A DNA stretch of 64,000 nt from Noviluteimonas lactosilytica (lineage in GTDB: Bacteria; Pseudomonadota; Gammaproteobacteria; Xanthomonadales; Xanthomonadaceae): NCBI RefSeq assembly GCF_020866925.1, contig NZ_JAJGAK010000002.1, positions 124,001 through 188,000 on the forward strand. The letters are read 5' to 3'. Below are positions 1 to 8,962 of this stretch, piece after piece. The stretch's first letter is position 1, and each line of letters starts with the position of its first letter. A program made the translations under genes and the position numbers. Under the pieces are notes generated by a model. That model saw only the letters and a list, made by a program, of their open reading frames with translations. It was not told the origin of the DNA and did no database searches.

Positions 1-61
1 ATCGATTCGTCGAATCGCACATTCGCCACACCGACAAACCGTCGGTGTTCGCCCCGCACGC

Positions 62-271
62 ATGGATACAGACACGCTCGCATGCCAGGACCTGCTTCGG
101 CAGTGCACCCAGGTCGCGTCATTCACCCTCGCGCTCCACCGCGTTGCCTGCATGTACGCGTGGCGCGACCTGGAGCCGTACGCCGAAGAAGCGTGGTACC
201 AGATCTCGGCGGCGCGCGGCCCGATGTGGGTGGAAATCCGCGAGTTCGTGCGCGAAGCCTGGATCGACTGA
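62..271 (+). CDS. Small conserved-looking hypothetical protein, 69 aa
   Basis: The protein is short, acidic and probably soluble, with no signal peptide or membrane segment. The second half (YAEEAWYQISAARGPMWVEI) looks like ordinary amphipathic helix and has natural amino-acid composition, unlike the arginine-rich overlapping frames. It ends 12 bases before the next gene, whose strong AGGAGG ribosome site begins right after this stop, so the two are probably cotranscribed. No family was recognised. The ATG at 62 has no clear ribosome site, and the reading frame could begin further upstream of the window edge. Confidence 0.55.
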   Translation: MDTDTLACQDLLRQCTQVASFTLALHRVACMYAWRDLEPYAEEAWYQISAARGPMWVEIREFVREAWID

Positions 272-283
272 AGGAGGAAGCGC

Positions 284-1180
284 ATGACATTGCACAGCTC
301 GCTCGCCGACAAGACCATCGTCATCACCGGCGCCTCGAGCGGCATCGGCCGCGGTGTCGCGCTGGCGCTGGCGGAACTGGGCGCGAACGTGGTGGTCGCG
401 GCACGCCGTGCCGAAGCCCTGCGTGATCTCGCGGAAGAGTGCGGGCCCAACGCAATGGCGGTGACCACCGACGTCGCCGACCCGAACGACGTGGAGAACC
501 TGCGTGAGGCTGCGCTCTCGCGCTTCCCGGGCATCGACACGTGGATCAACAACGCGGGCGTCGCGGCCATCGGCCCCTTCGACGAGATCCCGCTGCGCGA
601 CCATGCACGCGTGATAGAAACCAACCTCGTCGGAACGATCAACGGCGCGCACGTCGCGCTCGACCATTTCCGCACGAGAGGCACCGGGACGCTGATCAAC
701 GTCGCGTCGATGCTCGGCACGACGCCCGCTCCCTATTACGCGACGTACTGCGCTTCGAAATACGGGATCGTCGGCCTCTCCGCGTCGCTGCGGCAGGAAC
801 TGCGGGCACGCGGCGACCACGCGATCCGCATCTGCACGGTCATGCCGATGGCCGCCGACACGACGTTCTACGACCACGCCGCGAACTACAGCGGCCACGA
901 GTTGTTGCCCTACCCCGTGCTGCAAGCCGAACTCGTGGTGGCGGCGATCGTGCATGCGGTGGCGAATCCACGCGATGAAGTCACCGTCGGACTGCCTGCG
1001 ACGATGGCGACGCTGAGCCAGCGCGTCGCGCCCTGGCTCACCGAAAGCATCACGTCGATGGCGACGCACGAATTGCAGATGAACCGCGCGCCGCTGGCCC
1101 CCGTCACGGAAGGCAACCTCCACGCGCCGGTGATGATCGGCACGGGACTGGTCGGCAGCCTGCGCGGTCGGATGCAGTAA
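284..1180 (+). CDS. Short-chain dehydrogenase/reductase (classical SDR), 298 aa
   Basis: This is an NAD(P)-dependent oxidoreductase of the classical SDR family. The dinucleotide-binding TGASSGIG motif lies at residues 15-22, NNAG at 89-92, and the catalytic Tyr155-x-x-x-Lys159 (YCASK) is intact. An Arg pair after strand 2 (AARRAE, about 39-44) suggests NADP(H), which is inference. The C-terminal ~50 residues extend beyond the usual 250-residue core, as in membrane-associated SDRs, but no clear transmembrane helix is seen. The start is supported by AGGAGG seven bases upstream. Substrate is not predictable; it follows a 69-aa ORF and converges on the catalase gene. Confidence 0.88.
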   Translation: MTLHSSLADKTIVITGASSGIGRGVALALAELGANVVVAARRAEALRDLAEECGPNAMAVTTDVADPNDVENLREAALSRFPGIDTWINNAGVAAIGPFDEIPLRDHARVIETNLVGTINGAHVALDHFRTRGTGTLINVASMLGTTPAPYYATYCASKYGIVGLSASLRQELRARGDHAIRICTVMPMAADTTFYDHAANYSGHELLPYPVLQAELVVAAIVHAVANPRDEVTVGLPATMATLSQRVAPWLTESITSMATHELQMNRAPLAPVTEGNLHAPVMIGTGLVGSLRGRMQ

Positions 1181-1196
1181 CCAAGCACCACCCCGC

Positions 1197-3596
1197 TCAA
1201 ACGCGGGGTGGATCCGTTTCGCGCGCCCAATGGCGTCGACCGGCGACCGCGATGTAGCTCGCGATCGCGCGCCGCGCATCGTCGCCGAACACGATGCCCG
1301 GGTCCGCGCTGCCGTCGGGCAGCGTCGCGTCGATGCCGGCGGCCTCGAGCATCGCATCGCCATCGCCGAACACCAGCAACGCCTTGCAATGGCGGTACTG
1401 CTCCTTCAGGTAATCCAGCACGCGTGCATCCTGGCGCAACGCGGCCATGTTGCCGTCGCCGCCGGGGACGATGATGCCGTCGAACAGCACGCCCGGTTCG
1501 TTTTCGAGCGACGCATCCGCATCCAGTTCGCCGCCTTCGGCAGTCGCGCACACGCCGATGCGCACGCCCATCAAGCGCGGCACCGCGCCCGCATCGAGCA
1601 GCGCGCCCTGCACCGCTTCCACCGTCGCGCCATCCACGCCATCGGCGACGAGGATCGCGAATCGGCGCGTCCGCACGCCCGGGTCGCCGGGGCGCGCCAA
1701 CATCGACAGTGCTTCGGACGTACGCACTTCGGGTTTCGGCACGCGCGCGATCGCGCGGGGCATCGGCTCCGGCACCTCCATGCCCAATCCGTCGGCCACC
1801 TGCGCAGCGAGATCGGCCGACACATTCGCCAATCCTGCCAGCATGCGCGCGCGCACGGCCGGCACCGTCACCTTGCTCAGCTCGAATCGGAACGCGCCTG
1901 CGATGTGCGCCTGCTCCTCGGGTGACTGGCTGTCGTAGAACAACGTCGCCTGGTTGTAGTGCTCCGCGAATTTCTCCGGATGCCCACGCAATTCATCTTG
2001 CGCAACCGGCTCGGGAAACGACACGAATCCTGCAGCGCCCGCCTGGAACGGACACCCGCCGCCGAGACTGTTGGGTTCGTACGCAACGCGCCCGCGATGC
2101 ACGGCCTGGCGATGCGCCCCGTCGCGCTGGTTGTTGTGCACGGGACACACCGGCGCGTTGATCGGAATCTCGTGGAAGTTCGGCCCGCCCAGTCGCGTGA
2201 TCTGCGTGTCGACGTACGAATGGATGCGACCGGCCAGGAGCGGATCGTTGGTGAAGTCGATGCCGGGCACCACGTGCGCCGTGCAGAAGGCGACCTGCTC
2301 GGTTTCGGCGAAGAAGTTGTCGGGATTGCGGTTGAGCACCATGCGACCGACCGGCTGCACCGGCACCAGCTCTTCCGGAATGATCTTGGTGGAATCGAGG
2401 ACGTCGAAGGAGAAGCGATCGGCGTCCTCTTCGGTGAAGACCTGCAGGCCAAGCTCCCATTCCGGGTACTCGCCCGCCTCGATCGCTTCCCACAGGTCGC
2501 GTCGGTGGAAGTCCGGATCCGGCCCGGCGATCTTGACCGCTTCTTCCCACGCGAGCGCATGCGTGCCCAGCTTCGGCGTCCAGTGGAATTTCACGAGGCG
2601 CGATTCGCCCTGCGCATTCACGAAGCGGAACGTGTGCACGCCGAATCCCTGCATCATGCGGAACGAACGCGGGATGGCGCGATCGGACATCAGCCACATC
2701 AGCATGTGCGTGCTTTCCGGCATCAGCGACACGAAATCCCAGAACGTATCGTGCGCGGATGCGGCCTGCGGCATCTGGTGGTGCGGTTCGGGCTTCACCG
2801 CATGCACGAGGTCGGGGAACTTCATCGCATCCTGGATGAAGAACACCGGCATGTTGTTGCCCACGAGGTCCCAGTTGCCTTCGTCCGTATAGAACTTCAC
2901 CGCGAAGCCGCGCACGTCGCGCGCGGTGTCCTTCGAGCCACGCTCGCCCTGCACGGTGGAGAAACGCACGAACACCGGCGTGACCTTGCCTTTCGCCTGG
3001 AACGGGGCGGCGCGCGTCAGGTTCGTCAACGGTGCGTAGCATTCGAAGAAACCGTGCGCGCCGCTGCCGCGCGCATGCACGACCCGCTCGGGGATGCGCT
3101 CGTGGTCGAAGTGCGTGATCTTCTCGCGCAGGATGAAGTCCTTGAGCAACGCCGGACCGCGCAACCCGGCCTTCAGCGAGTGCTGGTTGTCGGAAACCGG
3201 CACGCCCTGGTTGGTCGTCATGCGCCGCGCGGTGGCATCGGTTCGCACGGGATCGAGCGGTCCGACCGCGACGGGCTCGCCTGCCGCGGCGCGGGTGCCG
3301 AGCTTGTCGGATTCGTTCATCTCGCTGAGCGTGCTCGCGCCGACGTCGTCGCTGGGCGCCTCGACGCCCTCGCCTTCCAGCGGCGCGTGCGCGTTGTCGT
3401 AGCCGTATTCAAATCGCTTGTTGGCGTTGAAGGGCATCGCCTCAGCCGTGGCATCGACGTCGGCGGCACGCTCGGCGATGCGATCGCCCGTACCCTTGGG
3501 CACGCCGCGCGCGCTTGCGCTGTCGGTATTGCGGGCCGCGGCGCGTCCGCCGGTGCGCGAGGTGGAGGTGGATTGCGGTTTCTTGCGGCTGGCCAT
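1197..3596 (-). CDS. katE: Catalase HPII, large-subunit clade II, 799 aa
   Basis: The enzyme disproportionates hydrogen peroxide in the cytoplasm. It has the long polar N-terminal extension (about 1-110) of large-subunit catalases, then the beta-barrel core with catalytic His174 (RVVHARGSG) and Asn247 (VGNNMPVFF), and the heme-ligand Tyr near 461 ([10 protein letters not shown]). The C-terminal ~150 residues form the flavodoxin/DJ-1-like domain typical of HPII ([20 protein letters not shown]). E. coli KatE is 753 residues, so the length fits. The frame stays open 88 codons further upstream, but the ATG at 3596 has GAGGAG seven bases before it and begins a normal Lys/Ser-rich leader. It is divergent from the KGG stress-protein gene, which fits a stationary-phase or stress regulon. 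Confidence 0.95.
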   Translation of the reverse strand: MASRKKPQSTSTSRTGGRAAARNTDSASARGVPKGTGDRIAERAADVDATAEAMPFNANKRFEYGYDNAHAPLEGEGVEAPSDDVGASTLSEMNESDKLGTRAAAGEPVAVGPLDPVRTDATARRMTTNQGVPVSDNQHSLKAGLRGPALLKDFILREKITHFDHERIPERVVHARGSGAHGFFECYAPLTNLTRAAPFQAKGKVTPVFVRFSTVQGERGSKDTARDVRGFAVKFYTDEGNWDLVGNNMPVFFIQDAMKFPDLVHAVKPEPHHQMPQAASAHDTFWDFVSLMPESTHMLMWLMSDRAIPRSFRMMQGFGVHTFRFVNAQGESRLVKFHWTPKLGTHALAWEEAVKIAGPDPDFHRRDLWEAIEAGEYPEWELGLQVFTEEDADRFSFDVLDSTKIIPEELVPVQPVGRMVLNRNPDNFFAETEQVAFCTAHVVPGIDFTNDPLLAGRIHSYVDTQITRLGGPNFHEIPINAPVCPVHNNQRDGAHRQAVHRGRVAYEPNSLGGGCPFQAGAAGFVSFPEPVAQDELRGHPEKFAEHYNQATLFYDSQSPEEQAHIAGAFRFELSKVTVPAVRARMLAGLANVSADLAAQVADGLGMEVPEPMPRAIARVPKPEVRTSEALSMLARPGDPGVRTRRFAILVADGVDGATVEAVQGALLDAGAVPRLMGVRIGVCATAEGGELDADASLENEPGVLFDGIIVPGGDGNMAALRQDARVLDYLKEQYRHCKALLVFGDGDAMLEAAGIDATLPDGSADPGIVFGDDARRAIASYIAVAGRRHWARETDPPRV

Positions 3597-3784
3597 GCGC
3601 GTGCTCCTCGATGAATCGACACAACGTACGAAGCGCGTCGTGATCCACGCATGAGAGCGACGCGCATGGGGAAATCCTTTCACTGATGTGCCGCGACGCC
3701 ACGGCCGCCTTGTCGCGACATTGATTGCACGCATCGCACGCTGCTTTCGTCGAAATCGCTCGACACATGCAAGCGGAGCAGCAC

Positions 3785-4189
3785 ATGGCACGGCAAGACC
3801 AACAACAGGGACGCGACCAGGGCGGTCGCGAACAGGGCGGGAACGCCCGTGGATTCGCATCGATGGACGACGACAAGCAGCGCGCGATCGCCGCCGAAGG
3901 CGGGCGCGCGGCGCATGCGCAAGGCACGGCGCATGAATTCGATTCGGAGGAAGCGCGCGAGGCCGGACGCAAGGGCGGACAGTCGCGCGGCAGTCAGTCG
4001 GGTGGACAGTCCAGCGATCGCGACATGCAAGGCGGCGACATGCAGGCCGGCGGCCGCGACAACGAAAGCGACAGCGACAACCGCAGCCAGCAGGCGCAGG
4101 GTCGCGAACGCGACGAACAGGGCCAATTCACCAGCGACGACGAGCGCGGCCGCGGCGGGCGTTCCAACCAGGGCAACAGCACGATCTGA
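3785..4189 (+). CDS. KGG-repeat stress-induced protein (YciG-like), 134 aa
   Basis: The protein is very hydrophilic and low-complexity, rich in Gly, Gln, Asp, Arg and Ser, with no signal peptide. Residues about 20-65 contain the KGG-type repeat pair ([18 protein letters not shown] and [14 protein letters not shown]) found in YciG-like stress-induced proteins; the tail is disordered ([16 protein letters not shown]). An upstream ATG at 3725 is possible, but the ATG at 3785 has GGAG seven bases before it and begins the conserved part. Related genes are usually induced in stationary phase or osmotic stress; the divergent catalase neighbour supports that, but no sigma-S promoter was identified with confidence. 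Confidence 0.8.
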   Translation: MARQDQQQGRDQGGREQGGNARGFASMDDDKQRAIAAEGGRAAHAQGTAHEFDSEEAREAGRKGGQSRGSQSGGQSSDRDMQGGDMQAGGRDNESDSDNRSQQAQGRERDEQGQFTSDDERGRGGRSNQGNSTI

Positions 4190-4263
4190 CGTCGAGGGAC
4201 TGGCGGGGACGCTGCGGCGCCGAAGGGCGGCGTCCCCCGGCACAAGCACAAGGAAGACACGCG

Positions 4264-5430
4264 ATGAAGGCACTCACCTACCAGGGCGCGCACGACGTGC
4301 GTGTCGAAACCGTCCCCGACCCCACGCTCGAAGCAGACGACGACATCCTGTTGCGCGTCACCGCCACGGCGATCTGCGGCTCCGACCTCCACCTGTATCG
4401 CGGCAAGGTGCCGGGCATGAAGGATGGCGACATCCTCGGCCATGAGTTCATGGGCGTCGTCGAAGACGTCGGGCGCGGTGTGACGAAGTTGCGCAAGGGC
4501 GATCGCGTCGTCGTTCCGTTCACCATTTCCTGCGGCGATTGCTTCTTCTGCGAACGATCGCTGTACGCCGCGTGCGAGACCACCAACCCCGGCCGCGGTG
4601 CGATCCTCAACAAGAAGGAGATCCGCCCGGGCGCGGGCATGTTCGGTTACACGCACCTGTACGGCGGTTACTCGGGTGGCCAGGCCGAATTCGTGCGCGT
4701 GCCGAAAGGCAACGTCGGCCCGTTGAAGATCCCGGACGGCGTGGAGGACGAGCAGGTGTTGTTCCTGTCGGACATCCTGCCGACCGGCTACCAGGCGGTG
4801 CTCAACGCCGGCGTCGTGGAGGGATCGACCGTCGCCATCTTCGGCGCGGGACCCGTCGGCATGATGGCCGTCGCGTGCGCGCGTATGCAGGGCGCCGAGC
4901 GCATCTTCCTCATCGACCACCACGACTATCGGCTTGCCTTCGCGCGCGATGCGTGGGGGGTGGAGACGATCAACTTCGATATCGACGAGGATCCCGCGGA
5001 ACTGATCGTCGAGCGCATGGACTATCGCGGCGTGGATGCGTCGATCGATGCGGTCGGCTTCGAGGCCAAGGGCAGCACCGTCGAGACCACGATGGCCAAC
5101 CTCAAGCTCGAAGGCGGCAGCGGCAAATCGCTGCGCCAGTGCATCGCGGCGACGCGGCGCGGGGGCACGGTGAGCGTGCCCGGCGTGTACTCGGGCTTCC
5201 TGCACGGCTTCCTGTTCGGCGATGCATTCGACAAGGGGCTCGCCTTCCGCATGGGGCAGACGCACGTGCAGCAGCACATGCCCGCCCTCCTCGACCACAT
5301 CATGGCGGGCGATCTCGCGCCGAACATGATCATCACGCACCGCATGCCGCTGACGGAAGCGGCGGACGGGTATCGCATCTTCGACAAGAAGGAAGAGGAT
5401 TGCCGGAAGGTCGTGTTGCGGCCGCATTGA
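4264..5430 (+). CDS. Zinc-dependent alcohol dehydrogenase, MDR superfamily, 388 aa
   Basis: This medium-chain dehydrogenase resembles the glutathione-independent formaldehyde/threonine dehydrogenase branch. Catalytic zinc ligands are visible at Cys38 (ICGSDLH) and His60-Glu61 (GHE), and the structural zinc lobe supplies a run of four cysteines ([15 protein letters not shown]). The Rossmann motif GAGPVGMMA follows in the middle of the protein, preceding a glycine-rich region. Length and order are normal for the family. The substrate cannot be fixed from sequence. It lies 74 bases after the KGG gene on the same strand and may be cotranscribed with it; genes of this type commonly accompany stress-response clusters in related bacteria. 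Confidence 0.9.
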   Translation: MKALTYQGAHDVRVETVPDPTLEADDDILLRVTATAICGSDLHLYRGKVPGMKDGDILGHEFMGVVEDVGRGVTKLRKGDRVVVPFTISCGDCFFCERSLYAACETTNPGRGAILNKKEIRPGAGMFGYTHLYGGYSGGQAEFVRVPKGNVGPLKIPDGVEDEQVLFLSDILPTGYQAVLNAGVVEGSTVAIFGAGPVGMMAVACARMQGAERIFLIDHHDYRLAFARDAWGVETINFDIDEDPAELIVERMDYRGVDASIDAVGFEAKGSTVETTMANLKLEGGSGKSLRQCIAATRRGGTVSVPGVYSGFLHGFLFGDAFDKGLAFRMGQTHVQQHMPALLDHIMAGDLAPNMIITHRMPLTEAADGYRIFDKKEEDCRKVVLRPH

Positions 5431-5450
5431 CGTCGAGAGCTTGTCGCACT

Positions 5451-5526
5451 CTGAATCTGCCGTATCTGAATCTGCCGTATCTGAATCTGCCGCATCTGAA
5501 TCGGGCCGCGTCTGAATCGGGACGCG
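5451..5526. repeat. Short tandem repeat, 15-bp unit, about five copies
   Basis: The unit CTGAATCTGCCGTAT occurs at 5451-5465 and 5466-5480 exactly, at 5481-5495 with one change (CGCAT), and then decays through CTGAATCGGGCCGCG(T) copies up to about 5526. It fills the start of the space between the alcohol dehydrogenase stop and the terC start and encodes nothing convincing. It looks like slippage-type expansion. Confidence 0.85.
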
Positions 5527-5598
5527 GTTTCCCCGTGATGCAACCTGCCCTTACCACGGGCATGAGAGGATGCGGGTCCATTCCCCCCGCAGTCGCCC

Positions 5599-6360
5599 AT
5601 GGATCTTGCCAACCCCGAAATCTGGATCGCGCTGGCGACCCTGACCGCGCTCGAGCTCGTGCTCGGCATCGACAACATCATTTTCATCTCGATCCTCGCC
5701 GGCAAGTTGCCGCCGGAACAGCGCAACAAGGCGCGCAGGATCGGCATCGCGGCGGCGGCCGGCACGCGCCTGCTCCTGCTGATGCTCATGGCGTGGATCG
5801 CGGGGCTGACCGCGCCGCTGTTCTCCGTGTTCGACCACGCGTTCTCGTGGCGCGACCTGATCCTGGTCGGCGGCGGCCTGTTCCTGATCGGCAAGGCGAC
5901 GCACGAGCTCCACCAGAAACTCGAAGGCGCGAGCGCACCGGCCGGCGGCGTCGCGGCCGCGACGGCGACGATGGGCGCGGTGATCGCGCAGATCATGGTG
6001 CTCGACATCGTGTTCTCGCTCGACTCGATCATCACCGCGGTGGGCATGGTCGACGAACGCTGGGTGATGGTCGCGGCGATCGTCATCTCGATCGTCTTCA
6101 TGCTCGCCTTCGCGCGCCCGCTAGGCGAGTTCGTCGAACGCCACCCGACGGTGAAGGTGCTCGCCCTGAGCTTCCTGATCATGATCGGCCTGGTGCTGAT
6201 CGCCGACGGCTTCGGCCAGCACATCCCGAAGGGCTACATCTACGCGGCGATGGCGTTCTCGGTGTTCGTCGAGCTGATCAACCTCGCGATCCGCGGGCGC
6301 CAGCGCAGGGCCGCGGAGAGGCAGGTGTCCCAGCGGCTCGTCGAGGAACCCGCGGAGTAA
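5599..6360 (+). CDS. TerC-family integral membrane protein, 253 aa
   Basis: This is a polytopic inner-membrane protein of the TerC/YgdQ family, linked in other bacteria to metal homeostasis (manganese export in Alx/MntP-like contexts) or tellurite resistance. The family signature LELVLGIDNIIF lies near residues 18-29, and the second conserved acidic helix VFSLDSIITAVG is in the second half; these Asp residues sit inside membrane helices. Six to seven hydrophobic segments alternate with short loops, and the tail is basic (RQRRAAERQ). Length is normal for the short form without a CBS/CorC extension. The ATG at 5599 directly precedes the first helix. No metal riboswitch was seen upstream. Confidence 0.88.
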   Translation: MDLANPEIWIALATLTALELVLGIDNIIFISILAGKLPPEQRNKARRIGIAAAAGTRLLLLMLMAWIAGLTAPLFSVFDHAFSWRDLILVGGGLFLIGKATHELHQKLEGASAPAGGVAAATATMGAVIAQIMVLDIVFSLDSIITAVGMVDERWVMVAAIVISIVFMLAFARPLGEFVERHPTVKVLALSFLIMIGLVLIADGFGQHIPKGYIYAAMAFSVFVELINLAIRGRQRRAAERQVSQRLVEEPAE

Positions 6361-6363
6361 GGC

Positions 6364-6933
6364 TCAGCGCATCTCGGCGAGCCACCACTCGCCGGCGATG
6401 CGGCGGAACGCATACGTTCCGCGAGGGTGCGAGGGGGCCACGCCCCCTTCACCCCCGGCGCCCCGCACCAACACGAGCGCGCGCCGCGTGCCGGTACCGC
6501 CGCCATACGGCCGACCGAGCCACAACCACGGTTGCCCCGCGATCGGTTCGCGCACGGTGTCGATCAGGAAATGGCCCGCGCGATGGCGTGGCGTGTCGTA
6601 CGGCAGCGATGCGCTCGCGCGCAATGCCGCGTCGCTGAAACGCACCTTCGCGCGCAGGCCGAGGTCCGTTCGCTCATACATCCACGCAACGCAGACGACG
6701 GCGATCAGCGCGACGAACCACGCGAATGCGCGCTCACCGCGATCGCGCCAACGCCGCCACGCGAGGCCCGCTTCCACCAGCGCCCATGCGAGCAACACGA
6801 ACCATCCGTAGTACAGCGCGTCGAACAACCACAGCCGCGGCGCCAACGACGGCGCCCACGGCGTGAACACGGACATCGCCCACCACCAGGCGATGGCGGC
6901 GACGATCAGTGCGATGCGGCGAAACGATGTCAC
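6364..6933 (-). CDS. Hypothetical membrane protein with C-terminal soluble part, about 189 aa
   Basis: Three hydrophobic segments are visible in the N-terminal half (IALIVAAIAWWWAMSVF, LYYGWFVLLAWALVEAGL, FAWFVALIAVVCVAWMY), followed by a soluble region of ~90 residues ending in TYAFRRIAGEWWLAEMR, a fold often used for small accessory domains. No family was recognised. The frame can be extended to a TTG at 6978, but that codon has no ribosome site; the GTG at 6933 has a GAGGGG sequence upstream and is preferred. It converges on terC (3 bases between stops) and diverges from the acetyltransferase gene. Confidence 0.6.
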   Translation of the reverse strand: MTSFRRIALIVAAIAWWWAMSVFTPWAPSLAPRLWLFDALYYGWFVLLAWALVEAGLAWRRWRDRGERAFAWFVALIAVVCVAWMYERTDLGLRAKVRFSDAALRASASLPYDTPRHRAGHFLIDTVREPIAGQPWLWLGRPYGGGTGTRRALVLVRGAGGEGGVAPSHPRGTYAFRRIAGEWWLAEMR

Positions 6934-6965
6934 TGCGCGCGGCCCCTCGTCGTCCCCGTTCGCCC

Positions 6966-6971
6966 TATAGT
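6966..6971 (+). promoter_or_regulatory. Candidate -10 element for a leaderless transcript
   Basis: TATAGT stands exactly six bases before the ATG at 6978. If used, transcription would start at or next to the A of the start codon. No ribosome site precedes that ATG, which is consistent with a leaderless mRNA. No good -35 box is present, so support is limited. Confidence 0.35.
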
Positions 6972-6977
6972 GACGCA

Positions 6978-7421
6978 ATGACCCAAGCCGTGGTCGTTCC
7001 CTTCGACGCAGCGCACGCGCCTTCCCTCGCGCGGCTCTACCTCGCCGCGCGCAAGGCGACCTTCCACTGGGCGCCGCCCGGTCGCTTCGCGCTGCACGAC
7101 TTCGAAGCCGACACCGACGGAGAAGTCATCGACGTCGCGCTGCACGACGGCGAGCCCGTCGGCTTCGTCAGCGTGTGGATGCCCGCCCATTTCATCCACC
7201 ATCTCTATGTCGACGCTGCTTACCAGGGGCTCGGCGTCGGCACGCAACTGCTCGAGCGCGCCCTGCAGCGCATCGGTCGCCCCGCCGGCCTCAAGTGCGT
7301 CGAGCGCAACGCGCGTGCGCTGGCTTTCTATCGTGCGAAGGGCTGGCGGTTCGTCGCGCATGGCGAAGACGACCTCGGGCGCCACCACCTCCTCGCCTTC
7401 GACGCGGTCACGCCGCCTTAA
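6978..7421 (+). CDS. GNAT-family N-acetyltransferase, 147 aa
   Basis: This is a single-domain acetyl-CoA-dependent acetyltransferase. The central strand and acetyl-CoA loop are recognisable: HHLYVDAAYQGLGVGTQLL matches the GNAT motif A pattern (V-x-x-x-x-R/Q-x-x-G-x-G/A). It is followed by ALAFYRAKGWRFV, the usual motif B with its conserved FY and GW. Length is typical. The protein begins MTQAVVVPFD; an ATG 23 codons upstream exists but the added residues are arginine-rich and lie over the divergent gene. The start has no Shine-Dalgarno sequence and may be leaderless. Substrate unknown. Confidence 0.85.
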   Translation: MTQAVVVPFDAAHAPSLARLYLAARKATFHWAPPGRFALHDFEADTDGEVIDVALHDGEPVGFVSVWMPAHFIHHLYVDAAYQGLGVGTQLLERALQRIGRPAGLKCVERNARALAFYRAKGWRFVAHGEDDLGRHHLLAFDAVTPP

Positions 7422-7470
7422 CCCGCGCTGCCCTCCGATAGCCTCCCGGCATCCGCATGGGCAGGCGGTC

Positions 7471-7860
7471 ATGGACAGGTCTTCTTCGCGGCTCCGCGCG
7501 TTGTTGTTCGCGTGCGTCCTCCTCGTGTCGTTGCCGCTCGCCGCGGCCGACGAATCCAACAAGTGGCGCCTGCAATTCAGCGGCGACGCCGACACCGACG
7601 GTGAGATCGAGTTGATCCTGCAACCGAAGGACGGCCAGGGCGAACACGTCGTCGTGACGATCCCGAAGGGCACCGGCGAAAACCGCGCGGCGAAGCTCGT
7701 CGTGGGCGCGATCCGCGCGAAGTTCGGCGACGCGCACATCCACGCCGAAGTCGACGACGGCGAGGACGTGCTGATCAAGTCGAAGCGCGGCACGCCCGAT
7801 TTCAACGTCGTCATCGAGCGCAACACGACCGGGCTGCGCATCCGGCCAGACAAGGAGTAA
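7471..7860 (+). CDS. Hypothetical secreted protein, 129 aa
   Basis: A clear Sec signal peptide is visible at residues 1-26 (basic start, then LRALLFACVLLVSLPLAAA with an Ala-x-Ala cleavage site). The mature part of ~100 residues is hydrophilic, beta-rich by appearance (WRLQFSGDADTDGEIELIL, DFNVVIERNTTGLRIR) and has no cysteine or recognised motif. It is followed after 3 bases by a small cytosolic protein gene, whose ribosome site overlaps the end of this gene, so the two are translationally linked. No family assigned. Confidence 0.7.
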   Translation: MDRSSSRLRALLFACVLLVSLPLAAADESNKWRLQFSGDADTDGEIELILQPKDGQGEHVVVTIPKGTGENRAAKLVVGAIRAKFGDAHIHAEVDDGEDVLIKSKRGTPDFNVVIERNTTGLRIRPDKE

Positions 7861-7863
7861 ACC

Positions 7864-8142
7864 TTGTCGCACGACCCCACCGACACCGGCACCAGCCAGG
7901 CCCTGCTCGACCGCCTGGTGCACACGCGCCTGCCGCGCACGCTCGAACTCAAGGAACGCGTCGACGCGGGCGAGCGCCTGACCGATCCGGACCTCGAGTT
8001 CCTGAAGGACCTGCTCGACGACGCGCAACTCAGCCAGCAGTTCATCGCGCGCCACCCGGAGTTGCACAGCCTCGCGGGACGGCTGGTGCAGTTGTACGAG
8101 GACATCGTGAAGAAGGCGGTCGAGAACGAGTCGAAGGGCTGA
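7864..8142 (+). CDS. Small helical hypothetical protein, 92 aa
   Basis: The protein starts with TTG, supported by AAGGAG six bases upstream that overlaps the stop of the preceding gene. It is acidic, without signal peptide or membrane segment, and predicted largely alpha-helical (LPRTLELKERVDAGERLT, PDLEFLKDLLDDAQLSQQF). No catalytic motif or family was recognised. It is cotranscribed with the secreted protein upstream, and the 54-bp palindrome beginning 7 bases after its stop could act as a transcript end or RNA-stability element. Confidence 0.65.
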   Translation: MSHDPTDTGTSQALLDRLVHTRLPRTLELKERVDAGERLTDPDLEFLKDLLDDAQLSQQFIARHPELHSLAGRLVQLYEDIVKKAVENESKG

Positions 8143-8148
8143 AGGGCT

Positions 8149-8202
8149 AAAAACAGGGGTCAGAGCACCATTTCGCGAAATGGTGCTCTGACCCCTGTTT
8201 TT
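8149..8202. repeat. Perfect 54-bp palindrome, copy 1 of a two-copy family
   Basis: Left arm 8149-8175 and right arm 8176-8202 are exact reverse complements (27 bp each, no loop). The key segment is AGGGGTCAGAGCACCATTTC. A second copy lies at 39701-39757. It sits between convergent genes, 7 bases after one stop and 2 bases before the other. The sequence resembles the GGGGTCAGAG-type palindromes that accompany REP-associated tyrosine transposases; that link is from memory and no such transposase gene is in the window. Confidence 0.92.
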
Positions 8203-8204
8203 GC

Positions 8205-8930
8205 TCACCGCGCCAGCGCGATTGGATCGTCCGAAAACAGGCCGCATGCGCCGAGTCGCAACACGCGGTCGCGGTCCGCGGGTGTATTCACCGTCCACGC
8301 GACGATCCTGAAGCCCGCCTCGCGCCACGCTGCGTACACCGCGTCCGGTGCGCGTCGATCGAGGCCGACCCAGCGCACGCCGGCATCGCGCGCCTCGTGG
8401 ATCGCGTCGCTGCGCGCAGTGAGGAAGATCGCGGGATACCCCGCCGCAACCGCGGGCAACAGGTCGTCCAGCGCGAACGCCTGCACGAGGGCTTCGCGTG
8501 TCGGAATGCCGGCATCGCGCAACGCGTCGACGAGGGCAGCGCCGCTTCCTGGCGCCTTCGCCTCCGGCACGAACAACGCGCGCCCGCGGAACTCGGCGAG
8601 CACGTCCGCGAACAATGGCGGCGCGATGTCGTGACCGAACGCCGGATGCGCGCGCACGTCGACACGCAACCTGCGGAAAGCATCGACGTCCATCGCGTCG
8701 ACTGCGCCTTGCGACGTCGTCGTGCGATCCACCGTCGCGTCATGCATCACCACGAGCGTGCCGTCGGCCAGCACGCGCACATCCTGTTCGAGCGCGCGCA
8801 ATCCGGAAGCCCACGCTGCGCGATAGGCCTCGAGCGTGTTCTCGGGCGCCAATGCCGCCGCGCCGCGGTGCGCGATCCACAGCGGCGACTGCGGGGTTGC
8901 GGCATCGAGCGACGGCAGCGGGATTTCCAT
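8205..8930 (-). CDS. Glycerophosphodiester phosphodiesterase family protein, 241 aa
   Basis: GDPD-family TIM-barrel enzymes split glycerophosphodiesters to glycerol-3-phosphate and an alcohol. The signature HRGAAALAPENTLEAY contains the catalytic His and the metal-binding Glu, EQDVRVLADGTLVVMHD supplies the next metal ligands and the second catalytic His, and FVPEAKAP is the conserved E-x-K strand. The end WTVNTPADRDRVLRLGACGLFSDDP is the usual C-terminal block. No signal peptide is present, so the protein is probably cytoplasmic. The chosen start (MEIPLPSL) is just before the first strand; the frame is open further upstream but would overlap the next gene. The stop lies two bases from the palindrome. 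Confidence 0.9.
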   Translation of the reverse strand: MEIPLPSLDAATPQSPLWIAHRGAAALAPENTLEAYRAAWASGLRALEQDVRVLADGTLVVMHDATVDRTTTSQGAVDAMDVDAFRRLRVDVRAHPAFGHDIAPPLFADVLAEFRGRALFVPEAKAPGSGAALVDALRDAGIPTREALVQAFALDDLLPAVAAGYPAIFLTARSDAIHEARDAGVRWVGLDRRAPDAVYAAWREAGFRIVAWTVNTPADRDRVLRLGACGLFSDDPIALAR

Positions 8931-8962
8931 CGGGGCAGCGTAACCCCGCGCATGCCGCGTCG

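Noticed and set aside
8149-8202. Simple rho-independent terminator
   Set aside because: The palindrome has no loop, is far longer than usual, and recurs at 39701, so it is better described as a dispersed repeat even if it ends transcripts.
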